Assembly (NCBI GenBank): GCA_013397455.1
Contig: VYZB01000748.1
Coordinates: 68,018-132,017 of the forward strand
DNA length: 64,000 nucleotides
DNA from: Crotophaga sulcirostris
Taxonomy: Eukaryota > Chordata > Aves > Cuculiformes > Crotophagidae
Direction: 5' to 3'
Shown here: positions 11,023-22,703 of the stretch, one piece after another
Position numbering within the stretch: position 1 is the stretch's first letter
How the letters are laid out: the number at the start of each line of letters is the position of its first letter
The notes under the pieces: model-generated
Databases searched by the model: none
What the model was told of the DNA's origin: nothing
Seen by the model: the letters and a program-made list of their open reading frames with translations, nothing else
Translations under genes and position numbers: made by a program

Positions 11023-12369
11023 AAACAGTACAGGTGGGTTGGTTCATTAAGACTATTGTAGATTTGCATTTGTAGCACTGGTTTTTATTTTTTTATTCTC
11101 ATTGGTGAGGATCCATTCTGAGGAAGAGAGGAGAGAGGGATGGGTGAGAAGGGAAAGCGAGAGCTGTGCTGTGTATTCTTAGCACCAGATAACTGAACAG
11201 ATAAGGACTTTCTGCTGGTGAGGGCATCAGACACGGACGCTGAGCACCTGTGCTCTATTTCTGGCCAGGCCATCACATTCTGGAAGGACTTTGACCCATT
11301 TACTGAGGGAGAAATGAAGCAGATAAAGCAAATCGGAGCTAATATTTCTCGGACGCCGTGCGGGCAATGGAGAGGCTGCTCGGGAGCTCTCTCTGAGGAC
11401 CGAAATGATGCTTTCCAAAAGTTCAGCTCTCTTGTAGCAGCCAGTGGGTTTTTTTGGATAGGTCCTGAAGGGTCTAAACTGGGATTAATGTGGGACAAAG
11501 GGAGGGGCAGAGAGAGAGGCACGCAAATGCCTTCCTTGCTTTGGAGAGAGGTGTCCAAGTGTACAAAGAGGCGATGAGTTGCCGAAGGTCAGCTGGGATG
11601 CAGCCAGCATCTCCAACCTTGTGCAGAGCTGGGCAGTGCCACGGTGTCCAGGTGCTCCCTGGGGACCAGCTCCCACTGCTCAGGCCAAGAGAAACAATAC
11701 ATGAGAAAAGATTGTTGCAAATGCACAAAGCAAGAAGGGGAGCGGAGCTTGGATAGAGTCCCCTCTCCTCTATCCCTCAGGGGAGAAAATAAAAGGCACT
11801 TTGCTGCAACTCAATTAATTAGTTAATGCTTGCCTGGCACTTGGAGGTGTAAAGAGCTCGGTGTTATTTTGGTAACTCAGATGATGAACACTGTGTGCTG
11901 GGTGAGCTCAGCAACAAAGCTGAGCCCCGTGGAGGAGGCAGGGAGGAAAAGGCATCTTGCTTTTTGGCTCAGAAACCCTCTCAACATCACTCAGTGAGTC
12001 TGGAAGTGCTGGACAAAAGGGAATAGGAAAAAAAAAAAAAGAGCATGCTTAGAAGAGCTTGTTAGGTTTGTAAGAAGGAAGCATTCAATCAAACAGAGCA
12101 AAAGCTTTTTTCTATGGTAATCACTTCCCACCAGCAAAGCTCACAGGAGCAAGCGGTTCGGCTGAGCCACGCGGCTTCGCCGGGGTGTGAAATGAGGTGC
12201 CACCAAAAGTACAGCTCGCCAGCTTCCCAGCAAATGCTGGGAGCTTCCTCGCTCCGTTGGGAGGGTGTGGGAGCCAAGGTGGTGGCTGGGAGAGGCACAC
12301 GTAGCCTCAGCTCTCTCCTGGCACTCCTGCAAGGTGGTCGTGTCATGGGGAATGCAGTGTTTTGGGGGG
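11023..12369. other. Non-repeat DNA, no gene seen
   Basis: Overlapping open frames of 119 codons (plus, 11218-11577) and 157 codons (minus, 11085-11558) occupy the same DNA. Neither shows a domain I recognise, and their mutual overlap argues for chance. An A13 run lies at 12028-12040. No known repeat was seen. Confidence 0.5.
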
Positions 12370-12625
12370 ATAACAAGTGATGGGATGAGAGGAAATGACC
12401 TCAAGTTGTGCCAGGGGAGATTTAAACTGGATATTAGGAAAAATTTCTTTTCTGAGAGAGTGGTGAAGCACTGGACCAGGCTGCCCAGGGCAGTGGTGGA
12501 GTCTCCATCCCTGGAGGGGTTCAAAGAACGTGTAGAGGTGGCACTTTGGGACATGGTTTAGCATCACGGTGGGGTTGGGCTGAATGAGCTTAGAGATCTT
12601 TTCCAACCTTAATGATTCTGTGATT
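12370..12625 (+). mobile_element. CR1 LINE 3' end, group B
   Basis: Sense CR1 fragment. It starts near AACAAGTGATGGGATGAGAG, passes through GGATATTAGGAAAAATTTCT and TGGACCAGGCTGCCCAGGGC, then the group B marker CACTTTGGGACATGGTTTAG, and ends TTAATGATTCTGTGAT. It is very close to the copy at 43141-43412, which suggests one subfamily and similar age. The encoded peptide is the end of the CR1 reading region and its UTR, not a host gene. Confidence 0.95.
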
Positions 12626-13790
12626 TGCAAATCTTCAGAGCACAAATTGACCTGGGAAATGCACATCTGGTGGGGAACAAAGGGATCCTTTTGAGGGTTG
12701 GATGGAGTAAAAAACCACGGGAGCAGGCGGCATCCCCAGTAAAAGCCATTTCTGAGCCCCGGAGCTGCACCTTGAAAGGTGATGGCAAAGAGAAAAGGTG
12801 TCATTGCAGGTAATTAAACGAAGCTCTGCTTTCTGAGCTGAACCCCGCGTGCTTACATAAAACTTCTATAAAAGTGTAGGTGTTTGTATAAACCACCTAT
12901 AAAACTGTACCTCTCCCTCACTGCCTGGTGGGTTGTTACCGGATCCGAGCTGGGAAGGGCTCTGCTTTCCCAGGCAGCGACCACAAATTTTGATATTTGC
13001 TTTTCCTGCCTCAAATAAGGTTGTAAAACCGAAAGCTCTGAAGTTCTACAGGAGGGAGAACTGAAAGCAGCTCCTTTAGTCAACCAGGCAGCTCCCTGCA
13101 AGGAACTGGAAACACTTTTTTGTTTCCTGTCTGGCTTTTAATACTTCTTACTACCAATTAACATTTCAAAATGAAAAGTCATTCTCGACCGAAAAAGCCG
13201 GAGGTCTCAATTTGAAAGCATCAGAGTTTGACTTTCTGATTATTTCAGCTCTTTCCTTTTGTAACTGGGGGAGAATTCATTGAAACCGACCCTTTTCAGC
13301 TCTGATTTCGGCTTCTGATAAAACAGTACTTTTTAATTAAAGGAAAAATTACCAGTGGTGAGGCTGCATTTGCTGGTGAATTTAAAGAGGTGATGTTGCA
13401 GTGATGGGGACAATGTGTGTTGAATCCACCCCCCTGATGGCTGAAACAGCGTCCAGATGTAATTAAGTGCCTGACTGCCCTAGAAACGCCCTGAACCACA
13501 ATAAATAATTCATATAGGGAAAAAAAAAATCACTTCTCATTCAAAAAATCCACTCAGTAGGAAAACTCCACATGGAGAATATGTCAGTTTTTGCTGGCAA
13601 AAATGCAGGTGTTTTGATGAGTGTCCAGAACGAGCGGGAGGGGGAAGCACAGGGAAGGGAAGGTCTGCAGGGTTGTGTCAGGTTTCCAAGCAGAGATCAT
13701 GAGTTGTTGGTGCTCACTGTGCAAGAATCAACCTGCATTTTGGGAAAAGGTTTCAGGTAAAAAAAAATAGAGTGTGTTTTCCAATCCAGC
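12626..13790. other. Non-repeat DNA, no gene seen
   Basis: Single-copy DNA with an AT-rich half from 13120 to 13580 (for example TACCAATTAACATTTCAAAA). Frames are short and unrecognised. No known repeat was seen. Confidence 0.5.
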
Positions 13791-13970
13791 CTGGAGCCAG
13801 GCTCCTGCCCAGAGCAGTGGTGGCTGCCCCATCCCTGGAGGTGTTCCAGGCCAGGTCGGATGGGGCTTGGAGCCCCCTGACCCAGTGGGAGTTGTCCCTG
13901 CCCATGGCAGGGGGTGGGACTGGATGGGCTTCGATGTCCTTTCCAACCCAAACCATTCTGTGATTTTATG
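13791..13970 (+). mobile_element. CR1 LINE 3' end, group A
   Basis: Sense CR1 3' end of about 180 bases. It contains CAGAGCAGTGGTGGCTGCCC, CCATCCCTGGAGGTGTTCCA and GGGCTTGGAGCCCCCTGACC, and ends TTCCAACCCAAACCATTCTG then TGATTTTATG. Very similar to 24251-24548 and 52849-53049. Confidence 0.95.
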
Positions 13971-15880
13971 GTCCCCATCTTGCAGCCTCTGGGGCCAGAG
14001 CTGCTGGTGCACACACAGACCTGGAGGAGCAGGATGAGCCATGGACCAGGTAGCAGAGGGCATCCCCAGCCACAATCTGCCTTTTCCTTAGAGATCAGAG
14101 CTGTGATAAGTCAGGAATTTATGCTCTCCATCCTCATTTAACCCTAATCCAATATGAATTAATGGATTGGTAGGGACAGGGATGTGGACACAGCGCGATG
14201 GCTCCGCCGCTGCCCTCTCCTCCACACCTGCACAATCTGCCACGCAGATGCTTTGCCAAAAACCTTGGGTCTTTAAAATCATTCCTAGCAATCTTGAAGT
14301 GATGAGTGAAGGGGAGGGAAGGATGAAATCAGCGTCAGCAATAAACAAAATTTGTTACATAAAGCCTGGCTTGACAAACAAGGAGTGGAGTGGGGTTGAG
14401 GCTGCCTTTTAAACTTAATTATGCACATGTTTCTCAGTCAGGGTTTATTGAATCATATGGTATAAACCATAAACAAACACTAAAAACCTGGCTGTGTTGA
14501 CTGCAATGAGCAACAAAATGATCTTTAAAGATCAAATATTTATTTCCAAATCCCAGGAGCCGAGCTTCCTGCATAAAAGCCAGGAGGGAAGCGGTCCGGT
14601 CCCTGCAGACGCGGCAGATGCAACTTCTCCTGATCAGTGCATAAACAAATCACCCAGCCCCTTGCTGGAGCCAGGGAGGTGGCTGCTCCAAGTGCTCCAC
14701 AAATGCATAAACCTTGGGATCAGTGGTTTGTTGGGCAGGGAATTCTCTGTTCCCCTATTGACATAACTCAGCTGGGTGATGCAGGCTGGATAAGCTGCTG
14801 GCTCCTTCCCATCTCCACCCTTGGCATCTTGGGCATCGCCGGCCCCTGGGATTTAGGGGTGGTTTATTGGGTGTTTCTTCTCCAGCACTGAACCAGCACT
14901 TCTTTCTCCCAATTTTTGGGGGGAAAAACCTTCCAGGGTGGCTGTACCCCATCAAGGACCATCTCAGCATCAGTAGCCCCTGTGAAGGGCCATTCCAGCA
15001 GCATCAACACCCTGTGACCAGCTCTTGGTCAGCACAGAGCAGCCACGGTGCGTTTGGAGACAAAGCTGTGTGGTTCCTTCTCAGCTGGCAAAAGCATCCC
15101 TGATACCTCTGAGCCTCTACCTGTCCCCAGCCCTGTGAGGGGCTCTCATTAGGGAAAGAGCTAACAGTCAAAACAACAAGCCAAGCATCTAAACCTTCCA
15201 ACCTGGCCGCAGGGCATGTTCAGGAGGGAGCAGGTTCAGCACGCAGCCGGGGAGCTCGGCAGTGATTTGACAAGCCGTGGTTTAAATAATTCAAGCAGTG
15301 AACCCTCTGCCCTCTCTCCTGGGGAATTATCCTGCTCTCAGAAGCTCCTCGCACCGAGATGTTCCCTGTGATACCCACCCCGGGAGCATTAGCTCCTTGC
15401 AGACACCCTTCGAGGAGCCCCTTCTGCTGGTTAAAGTCTCCTCAAAGAGGGGGCTCAGGGACTTTTTGCTGGTGCTGGACCTGTCCCAGTGCAATATGGG
15501 TTGGTGCTGAGGTGTTGTGGCAGAGGAGATGCCCCATCAGCCCTATGCATCCTCTCCTGAAGATGAAGAACAAACAAACCAACTCAGGCAGCCTCCCCTG
15601 CCTTCTTAACGTGCAAGTTCTCCTTCATCTGCTCTGAAAACTCTACAATTTACTCTTACTTCCCTTGCAACATTTATGGCTTTTATGTTATTTGAAGGTT
15701 ATTTATAACAATTATGTAAGGAAGACGCAAGTGCCATAAACTGAGGTAATTTACTGTAAAATATAGGAAAGGCTAAGGAAATAAATAAAAAACGGAGCAG
15801 CGCCTTTCTGTGCCGTTTCAAGTTCTGCAGGTGGAGGCAACGTCACTGCAGGCAATGTGCCCACTCTGCCTCAGCACAGA
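13971..15880. other. Non-repeat DNA, no gene seen
   Basis: About 1.9 kb of single-copy DNA. The stretch 14400-14560 is AT-rich, and 15640-15800 has TTATGTTATTTGAAGG-like AT-rich words. Open frames reach 92 codons only. No repeat, exon or RNA gene was recognised. Confidence 0.5.
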
Positions 15881-16466
15881 GAATTGTAGAATAGTTAAGG
15901 TTGGAAAAGACCTCTAAACTCATCTAGTCCAACCATCAGCCCAATCCCACTGTGTCTGCTAAACCATGTCCCAAAGTGCGACCTCTACACATTCCTTGGA
16001 CCCCTCCAGGGATGGAGACTCCACCACTACGCTGGGCAGCCTGGTCCAGTGCTTCACCACTCCCTCAGTAAGGATTGTTTTCCCAATATCCAAAACTCCC
16101 CTGGTGCAACTTGAAGCCATTTCCTCTCATCCCATCCCTTGTTAGATGAGAGAAGAGCCCAGCACCCACCTCCCCACAACCTCCTTTCCAGGAGCTGCAG
16201 AGAGCGATGAGGTCTCCCCTCAGCCTCCACTTCTCCAGGCTGAACACCCCCAGGTCCCTCAGCTGCTCCCACAACCCCTCTTCTCCAGCCCCTTCCCCAG
16301 CTCCGTTCCCTTCTCTGGACACTCCAGCCCCTCAATGTCCTTCTTGTAGTGAGAGGCCCAAAACTGAACCCAGGATTTGAGGTGCGGCCTCACCATACTG
16401 AATACGGGGGCACAATCCTTTCCCTGCTCACACTGTGACCACAGAAACTTCTGATGGCATTCAAGC
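15881..16466 (-). mobile_element. CR1 LINE, longest copy here (end of ORF2 plus 3' UTR), group B
   Basis: About 586 bases of minus-strand CR1. On the plus strand it opens with GAATTGTAGAATAGTTAAGG, the element's 3' terminus. It runs through the group B marker TAAACCATGTCCCAAAGTGC and CTCCAGGCTGAACACCCCCA, and reaches TGAGGTGCGGCCTCACCATA. The minus-strand frame at its 5' end reads FSMVRPHLKSWVQFW followed by YKKDIEGLE, which is the conserved C-terminal part of ORF2. Frame breaks separate this from the 3' UTR. The catalytic reverse transcriptase and endonuclease domains are absent, so it cannot move by itself. Confidence 0.95.
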
Positions 16467-17027
16467 AATTAGACCAATGATCTCAGATTAGGAAAGAATA
16501 GGAAGTTGTAGCGTAATGGGGAAAGACATGGGGGGGACATGGCTGGGAGCAAGGCTGCAAGGGTTTGGCCAAGCCAGCGATGACTTGTACTGGGTTTTAC
16601 CTTCATTTTCCAAAAGAGAGGAGCTGAGAGCATCTGTACCAGCCTGCCTGAGTGCCAGGAAGGGTCCCATTGGGCTCCACACTGGATCCCTCCTGGCCCA
16701 GGGCTGCAAATGAGCTTTTCTTCGGCTTCTCAGCAGGGCTGAGGAAACCTTTGTGGCGCTGGCAGCGCGTCTGAAGGATGGCGGCTCGCGGTGGCAGGCT
16801 GCTTATTCAGGTCTGCTTCTGCAAATTTGATTATAATGGCTTAAAGTGTATCACCCCTTGATAAGGGTACCAAAAATAATAATAAGAAGAAAAGGCTGAA
16901 TGGGTATAAATGAATTCATCAAACTGAAAAACTATAACTCAGTTATTAGACACACGCAGTGAAGTGAAGCCAGCAAGTGCTGACGAGGCCTTCGTGCTCT
17001 TAATTCCCTCTCCACCACTTTGCCCCC
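16467..17027. other. Non-repeat DNA up to the assembly gap
   Basis: Single-copy DNA with a GC-richer part near 16740-16800 and an AT-rich part from 16805 to 16940 (GATTATAATGGCTTAAAGTG). No gene was seen. The sequence stops at CCCCC immediately before the gap. Confidence 0.55.
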
Positions 17028-17916
17028 NNNNNNNNNNNNNNNNNNNNNNNNNNNNNNNNNNNNNNNNNNNNNNNNNNNNNNNNNNNNNNNNNNNNNNNNN
17101 NNNNNNNNNNNNNNNNNNNNNNNNNNNNNNNNNNNNNNNNNNNNNNNNNNNNNNNNNNNNNNNNNNNNNNNNNNNNNNNNNNNNNNNNNNNNNNNNNNNN
17201 NNNNNNNNNNNNNNNNNNNNNNNNNNNNNNNNNNNNNNNNNNNNNNNNNNNNNNNNNNNNNNNNNNNNNNNNNNNNNNNNNNNNNNNNNNNNNNNNNNNN
17301 NNNNNNNNNNNNNNNNNNNNNNNNNNNNNNNNNNNNNNNNNNNNNNNNNNNNNNNNNNNNNNNNNNNNNNNNNNNNNNNNNNNNNNNNNNNNNNNNNNNN
17401 NNNNNNNNNNNNNNNNNNNNNNNNNNNNNNNNNNNNNNNNNNNNNNNNNNNNNNNNNNNNNNNNNNNNNNNNNNNNNNNNNNNNNNNNNNNNNNNNNNNN
17501 NNNNNNNNNNNNNNNNNNNNNNNNNNNNNNNNNNNNNNNNNNNNNNNNNNNNNNNNNNNNNNNNNNNNNNNNNNNNNNNNNNNNNNNNNNNNNNNNNNNN
17601 NNNNNNNNNNNNNNNNNNNNNNNNNNNNNNNNNNNNNNNNNNNNNNNNNNNNNNNNNNNNNNNNNNNNNNNNNNNNNNNNNNNNNNNNNNNNNNNNNNNN
17701 NNNNNNNNNNNNNNNNNNNNNNNNNNNNNNNNNNNNNNNNNNNNNNNNNNNNNNNNNNNNNNNNNNNNNNNNNNNNNNNNNNNNNNNNNNNNNNNNNNNN
17801 NNNNNNNNNNNNNNNNNNNNNNNNNNNNNNNNNNNNNNNNNNNNNNNNNNNNNNNNNNNNNNNNNNNNNNNNNNNNNNNNNNNNNNNNNNNNNNNNNNNN
17901 NNNNNNNNNNNNNNNN
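17028..17916. other. Assembly gap, 889 N
   Basis: 889 unknown bases. The non-round length suggests an estimated scaffold gap rather than a fixed placeholder. Nothing can be said of its content. Open frames that cross it, up to 541 codons, are artefacts of reading N as coding. Confidence 0.99.
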
Positions 17917-19138
17917 TGCAGAGAACCCCACAAATGGACTGGTGTGCTGGGGAGCTGAGCTCCTCCACTGCAGCCTCAAACACACCTTTCTCATCCCTAA
18001 TTTGCACCCCGGATGGTTACAAAGGCAATTTTGGGGTCTCTCTTTGCTCCTTGGAGGACCATGCCACAAACGATGAGCACTGGGGGAAAACACGGACAAG
18101 GCTGCAAACCCCACCCTGAGCATCCCTGCAAGGCTCCAGCACTGGAAATGCCTGGTGCTGCTCAGATCGAGGAACGGGGAAGAGCATCCCAAGCGAGTGA
18201 ACACTGGAGCTGCCAAACGGCTTTGCCTTGGCGCAGGTTGAGGTTTTTTTTGGAGGAGGGAGGCATGGAAGTGTAGGAGCAGAGAGGAGATGATGCACGA
18301 TGGTTTGCCGAGGACGCTGCATCTCTTGGAGATGATATTTGGAAGGTGGGAGGGAAGGCAGGAGAGGCAGCAGAGCTGCCCAGCCCCGGCCAGGCTGCCC
18401 TCTTGCTTTGAAGCTGTCTTGAAAGAGAATTCCCAATTAGTCTGGTTTGGGCTCCAATTTTGCTGGAGGGCAGCAGGGGTGGTTTGTCCCTCTCCCACTT
18501 CACCTGATTCGGAGCCCGGGAAGTCTGTTTGGAGGCCACGGGGAATTTTCTCATGCAAAGACAAAAGAGAGGGTGTTTGGGGCTTGGTTTTTAAAAACTT
18601 TTAAATGATGTTTGCTAAGTCGCTGCGGGCTCTTATCAGCCCTTTCCATTTCCTGAGGAATCCCATTCTCTGTGAGCTCAAGACCCAGATCTGAAGAGCT
18701 GTTTATTATCTGCTTTGCCTTCTGATAAGCTCCTGTTTATAAATTCGCCTCCCCAACCATGTATCACCATTTGTTGGTTTTTTTTCTGATTTTCCTTTTC
18801 AGACTGTAGATAAGACATTTTTCTTCCTTTGCTGGCTGACATCCAGCCGAATCACCCAGCCCATGGCTGGCACAGCACAGCTTCCTCCTCTCCAGCCTCT
18901 CTGCCAGCCCTGACATCACTTTGGTGACGTTTGGTTTCATTTTCTGACAAATCAACCCTGTGCAAAGCCAGATAGGGTGATGTTGTCTCTCTTGACCACC
19001 AGCCCTGGTTGGGACTTTCCCACCCTGGGGACCTGCGGGCAGGAGAGGACCCAGTTCCCACGCTGCCTGCTCAGGGGCCTTCCCCACCTGCCTTGCTGCA
19101 TCAATGGGGAACAGCCAAAACCCTGGTTTTGGAACGAA
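17917..19138. other. Non-repeat DNA right of the gap, no gene seen
   Basis: Moderately GC-rich single-copy DNA to 18550, then more AT-rich to 18800. Frames on the minus strand of up to about 139 codons (18017-18436) show no recognisable domain. No known repeat was seen. Confidence 0.5.
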
Positions 19139-19287
19139 TTCCATAGAATTATGGAATGTTTTGGATTGGTAAGGACCTCAAAGCCCACCCAGTTCCACCC
19201 CCCTGCCTGGGGACACCTCTCACTGGATCAGGGTGCTCAAAGCCTCATCCAACCTGGCCTTGAGCACCTCCAGGGATGGGGCAACCA
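19139..19287 (-). mobile_element. CR1 LINE 3' end, diverged
   Basis: Minus-strand CR1 3' end. The plus strand shows TTCCATAGAATTATGGAATG, CTCACTGGATCAGGGTGCTC and AAAGCCTCATCCAACCTGGC, ending at CCTCCAGGGATGGGGCAACC. A short gap removes the usual CATGGGCAGG block near 19207. It is more diverged than group A. Confidence 0.92.
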
Positions 19288-20229
19288 CGATGGGGCATCC
19301 ACATGGCTCCCTCAAGCTCGAATTGCCATGACCAGATTTCACTGAGGCTACTATTTATAGAGCAGAAACACCTTTAGGTGGGAGCAGAAATACAGATGCA
19401 TTTTACAAAGCGAATGCAAAGTAATGCCATGCTCCTGCTTGGCACCCTGCTCCAACCTCAGCAAGCCAGGATGGTTTATTTGACTGCTGGCAGCCAGCAT
19501 CCAGCTTTGGGAAACTTTCCTTTTCCCTTGCCCATAAGCACAGCCCACTGCATGCCAGGGAGCAGTCCTGCTCTTAATTAAGCAATGCTTTATTAAAACA
19601 AATGCCTCTGCACTCTTAAAGTGGTTGGTGTCAATTGTGGTCTCCCCAGGAAATATTTACAGGCTGCAAAGTTTTCTCAAGTAATCATTTGGGGGAGAAA
19701 AAAAAGGCCAATTCATCATGGTGATGTCAGATCATGGCCTCTTTGTTCCTTGTAAAAGCCAGATCCATCACCCTCCTTCCAAGCAAGGACACTCTGGCAA
19801 GGTCTCTGTCACTTGCCTGAAATATGCCAGCACAGCAGAGGCCACCGTGGCTGGGGAAAGTGTGAACAAACCCAACTTTTCCTTTTAATTACTCCCAAGG
19901 TTTCCACTGCTCCCCATCCACTGAGATGCTCAAGCTGCTCCGAGCAGGGGCCATATGGTCCCAGCGTGCTCAGGCCACATTTCCAAAGTGGTGATTAATT
20001 AACTCAGCTCCAGGCTGGTGAAAGGGTCATCGGGGCTCGCTGAGGTGTTGAAACCAGTGGGTGCAGCTGAAATTCCAGGGTAAATGTGCCAGAAGTCCTG
20101 GTAGATGTGCAGGGGACCAGGAGGAGGATCTCATGCTCAGGTTCCAGTGGAGCATCAAGTCCTTGCGGGGCATCTGTGAGAAACTTTGAAGGGTTGAGTC
20201 TGGCAGTGAGGAGGCTGAGATGATTTAAT
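19288..20229. other. Non-repeat DNA, no gene seen
   Basis: Single-copy DNA with AT-rich words near 19575-19620 (TTAATTAAGCAATGC). No gene or known repeat was recognised. Confidence 0.5.
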
Positions 20230-20347
20230 GATGCAAGAGGAGGTAGAAGGATGCAGGAGGATGTGGGAAGGATACAGAAGGATACAGGAGGATGTGGGAG
20301 GATACAGGAGGATACAGGAGGATGCAAGAGGATGCGGGAGGATGCAG
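20230..20347 (+). repeat. Minisatellite, 10-bp unit, about 10 copies
   Basis: Tandem array of a ten-base unit AGGATACAGG with variants AGGATGCAGG and AGGATGTGGG, plus one eleven-base copy. The clean block starts at 20248; a degenerate lead-in begins near 20230. Copies match closely, so the array is fairly young and likely length-variable. The repetitive Cys/Ile/Leu/Tyr/Pro peptide on the minus strand is a by-product. Confidence 0.9.
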
Positions 20348-22643
20348 TGCACGACCTCTCCGATCCCCCCCAGCCCCATTCTGTAATGGTCTTGTTAAAG
20401 GCAGGGAGCAGAGCAGCACGTCCAGCCCTGCCTCTGCCACCATCCCCACAGAACCAGCCTGCAATCAACCCTTGTTCTGGTGAGCTGCATCACACGCCGG
20501 GGCAAGCGAACCACTATTCCTGAGCAGCATGCCAATAGCTCGCCTGTGTGCACAGCTGTTCAAAGACAATAAAAATTACCCTCCTGCCCCACAGATTTTT
20601 CCCTGACAACCCATTTGGGGCTGATTTGTGGGGAGGAGGAGCCCTCTGTTAGCATTTGGTCCTCTGTGAGTGCAGCTGAGGAGCTCGCAGGGTCTCCCTC
20701 CGTCTCGGCGCGGGGGGGAGCAGGATGTGCGGCGCTTTGTCAGAGCCTCTTTCAAACAGGATTAAAAATGCATAAGCAGATAAGGATCATAAACGCGAGT
20801 CTGTCAGGCCAAGGCAGCTGGGAACGAGGCTGCTACACTGCCTTCACCCTCATCCTTCACTCTCTGCATCCATCACGGGGACCCTCAGAGCATCTTTGCT
20901 CCCAGCATCCCAGACTGGGGATGAGGGGATGCTCTGTGTATGCAGGGTTGTGCTCACTGGGACCAGGCTCAGAAATGCCAGCTATAAGACCTTGCTGCTG
21001 TTGTGAAAAGGGGTTTCAAACACCCAGACACTGTAGGTACCACAGAGCAGCCCAGGCTTCCTCCTGGGGCTGCAGGAGCAGCTCAGCATGCCCGTGACAT
21101 CCAAAGCAGGGGCTGCTCGTGCTGGCTTGAGCTGCCCTGGGTTCTCTACTGCTCGCAGAGAAAAGAGGAGTGCTTTGTACTTTGGCCAAAGACAGAGCAC
21201 CCACGTCTCCTCCAGACTTGCTCCAGACAGGCTTTGGGTGCCGAGCAAGCTCTGGACACTTGATATTTCATGCTCAAATTCACTGTGTCATCTTAAGTTC
21301 ACCCTGCAGCACACCCTGGTCCCTTGAACGGGCACTCAGCCCTGACTCAACAGAGTTTCTGACATTATTTCAGCTCTGTTCCAAGGCTGTTATTGCCCTC
21401 ACCCCTGGACACAGCGATGCTTCAGTGTTCCACTCCCAGGCACCTGCAGCTCTTCCATAGCACCCCATCACTGTATTTATTGAGCAGCTCTGTTGTTGGC
21501 TCGGGCCAATCTGACTCTGCAAAAAGATATCACCACCAGCTCCCCAGGCTGTGGGGTTTCCAAGGTGAAAAGCCCCGTGGAGATGCAGGATGCTGTTACC
21601 AACTCCTGCTGGAGCTGGGAGAGCTCTGGATGGTGTGGGCAAAGGCTGGGGTTTCATGCAGTAAATTATCTGAGCAAACATCCTCCCTTCTGAGATTTCT
21701 AGCTTCTGGAAGTTGCATTCCCTCTTCTACAGTGACAAACCCCCCCAATGCTCAACAGATATAAAAAGGAAGAGGGAAGGAAAAGGAGGGGCACAGAACA
21801 CCAGAAAGGCATTATTCACATTCCAGTTCAGCTCATGAATGTCAGCTTGTGTTACACTGCATCTCTTTAAACACTGACACTGCGCGCGAGCCTTAGGGGA
21901 AGCTGGGTGAAGCCAACTGCAGGGTGAAATTCAAATTGGCAATGGGCATCAGACAGCAAAGCATCGTAAATCCAAACTGCAAGGGTAGAGCCATGCACCA
22001 AAATCTCAATTAGTGTTACTGTGGCTCTGAATTAAGGCGAGTGGAAGACGGCACCGAAGAGCATCGATTTGTGGGATAATTGCAAACGTGCCCTTCTGTC
22101 TCTGGAGGAGGGGAGGATGACAAGCCTGTGCCCTCTGAGAGCCTTGGGGAGACGTGGCTGCCTCTTGAGCAAAAAGAGCAGCCTTGCAGTTTGCGAGTGC
22201 CAGGGCTGATGTGGATCATTCCTCCTCCCCCTGCACCCAGCCCCGAGGCCCCTGCGTTGGCGTCGGCAGCGACGCAGCAGTGAGAGATGGCCCTGACCAA
22301 GGGCTGCAGCAGGAGTGGGATAAAACACCCCAAATCCTGGGGGGCTGTGGCAGAAGGGATGTGTTGCTGAGCTCCTTTCTGTCTTCAGGAGGCCGTGCAG
22401 AAGCGCTTCCCTCTTCGTGCCTGGAGATGTGATCCGAGCTGACGCGCGTCGATGCTGAAATGTGTGCAGGGAGCAGCTCCCGTGCCAGGCAGACCTGCTG
22501 GGTGCACACAGCGTGCCCACCCTCCCTGCCCTGCTGTCAGCTCCCCCCCTGCAGGCTCTGGCATCAAAGCCTGGGATGTGGTGAACCCATCCTCGTCTTT
22601 CTCTTCCCCAGCAACCAAGGCGCGTTTGGCGGTGCTGCCAATG
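20348..22643. other. Non-repeat DNA, no gene seen; possible conserved non-coding stretch 21800-22030
   Basis: The part 21800-22030 has balanced composition with words like GAAATTCAAATTGGCAATGG and CAATTAGTGTTACTGTGGC, and may be conserved non-coding DNA. The region 22032-22883 is open on the minus strand for 283 codons, but this frame runs through a CR1 remnant and shows no domain, so it is not called a gene. Confidence 0.5.
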
Positions 22644-22703
22644 TCCCACCACCCTCATTGTGAAGAATTTCTTCCCAATGTCTAAAGGAAATCTTCCCCC
22701 AGC
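22644..22703 (-). mobile_element. CR1 LINE internal remnant, about 60 bp
   Basis: A short minus-strand CR1 piece. The plus strand reads CACCCTCATTGTGAAGAATT then TCTTCCCAATGTCTAAAGG. Its minus-strand translation FPLDIGKKFFTMRVVGHW matches the usual CR1 peptide seen in other copies. Both the 3' tail and upstream parts are missing, which indicates decay by deletion. Confidence 0.75.

Noticed and set aside
16939..18564. Very long open frames (up to 541 codons) across the middle of the window
   Set aside because: They are open only because the 889 N bases contain no stop codons; the real flanks show no domain.
20230..20347. Regular direct repeats that could suggest a CRISPR-like array
   Set aside because: Units are contiguous with no spacers, and the genome is a vertebrate; it is a minisatellite.
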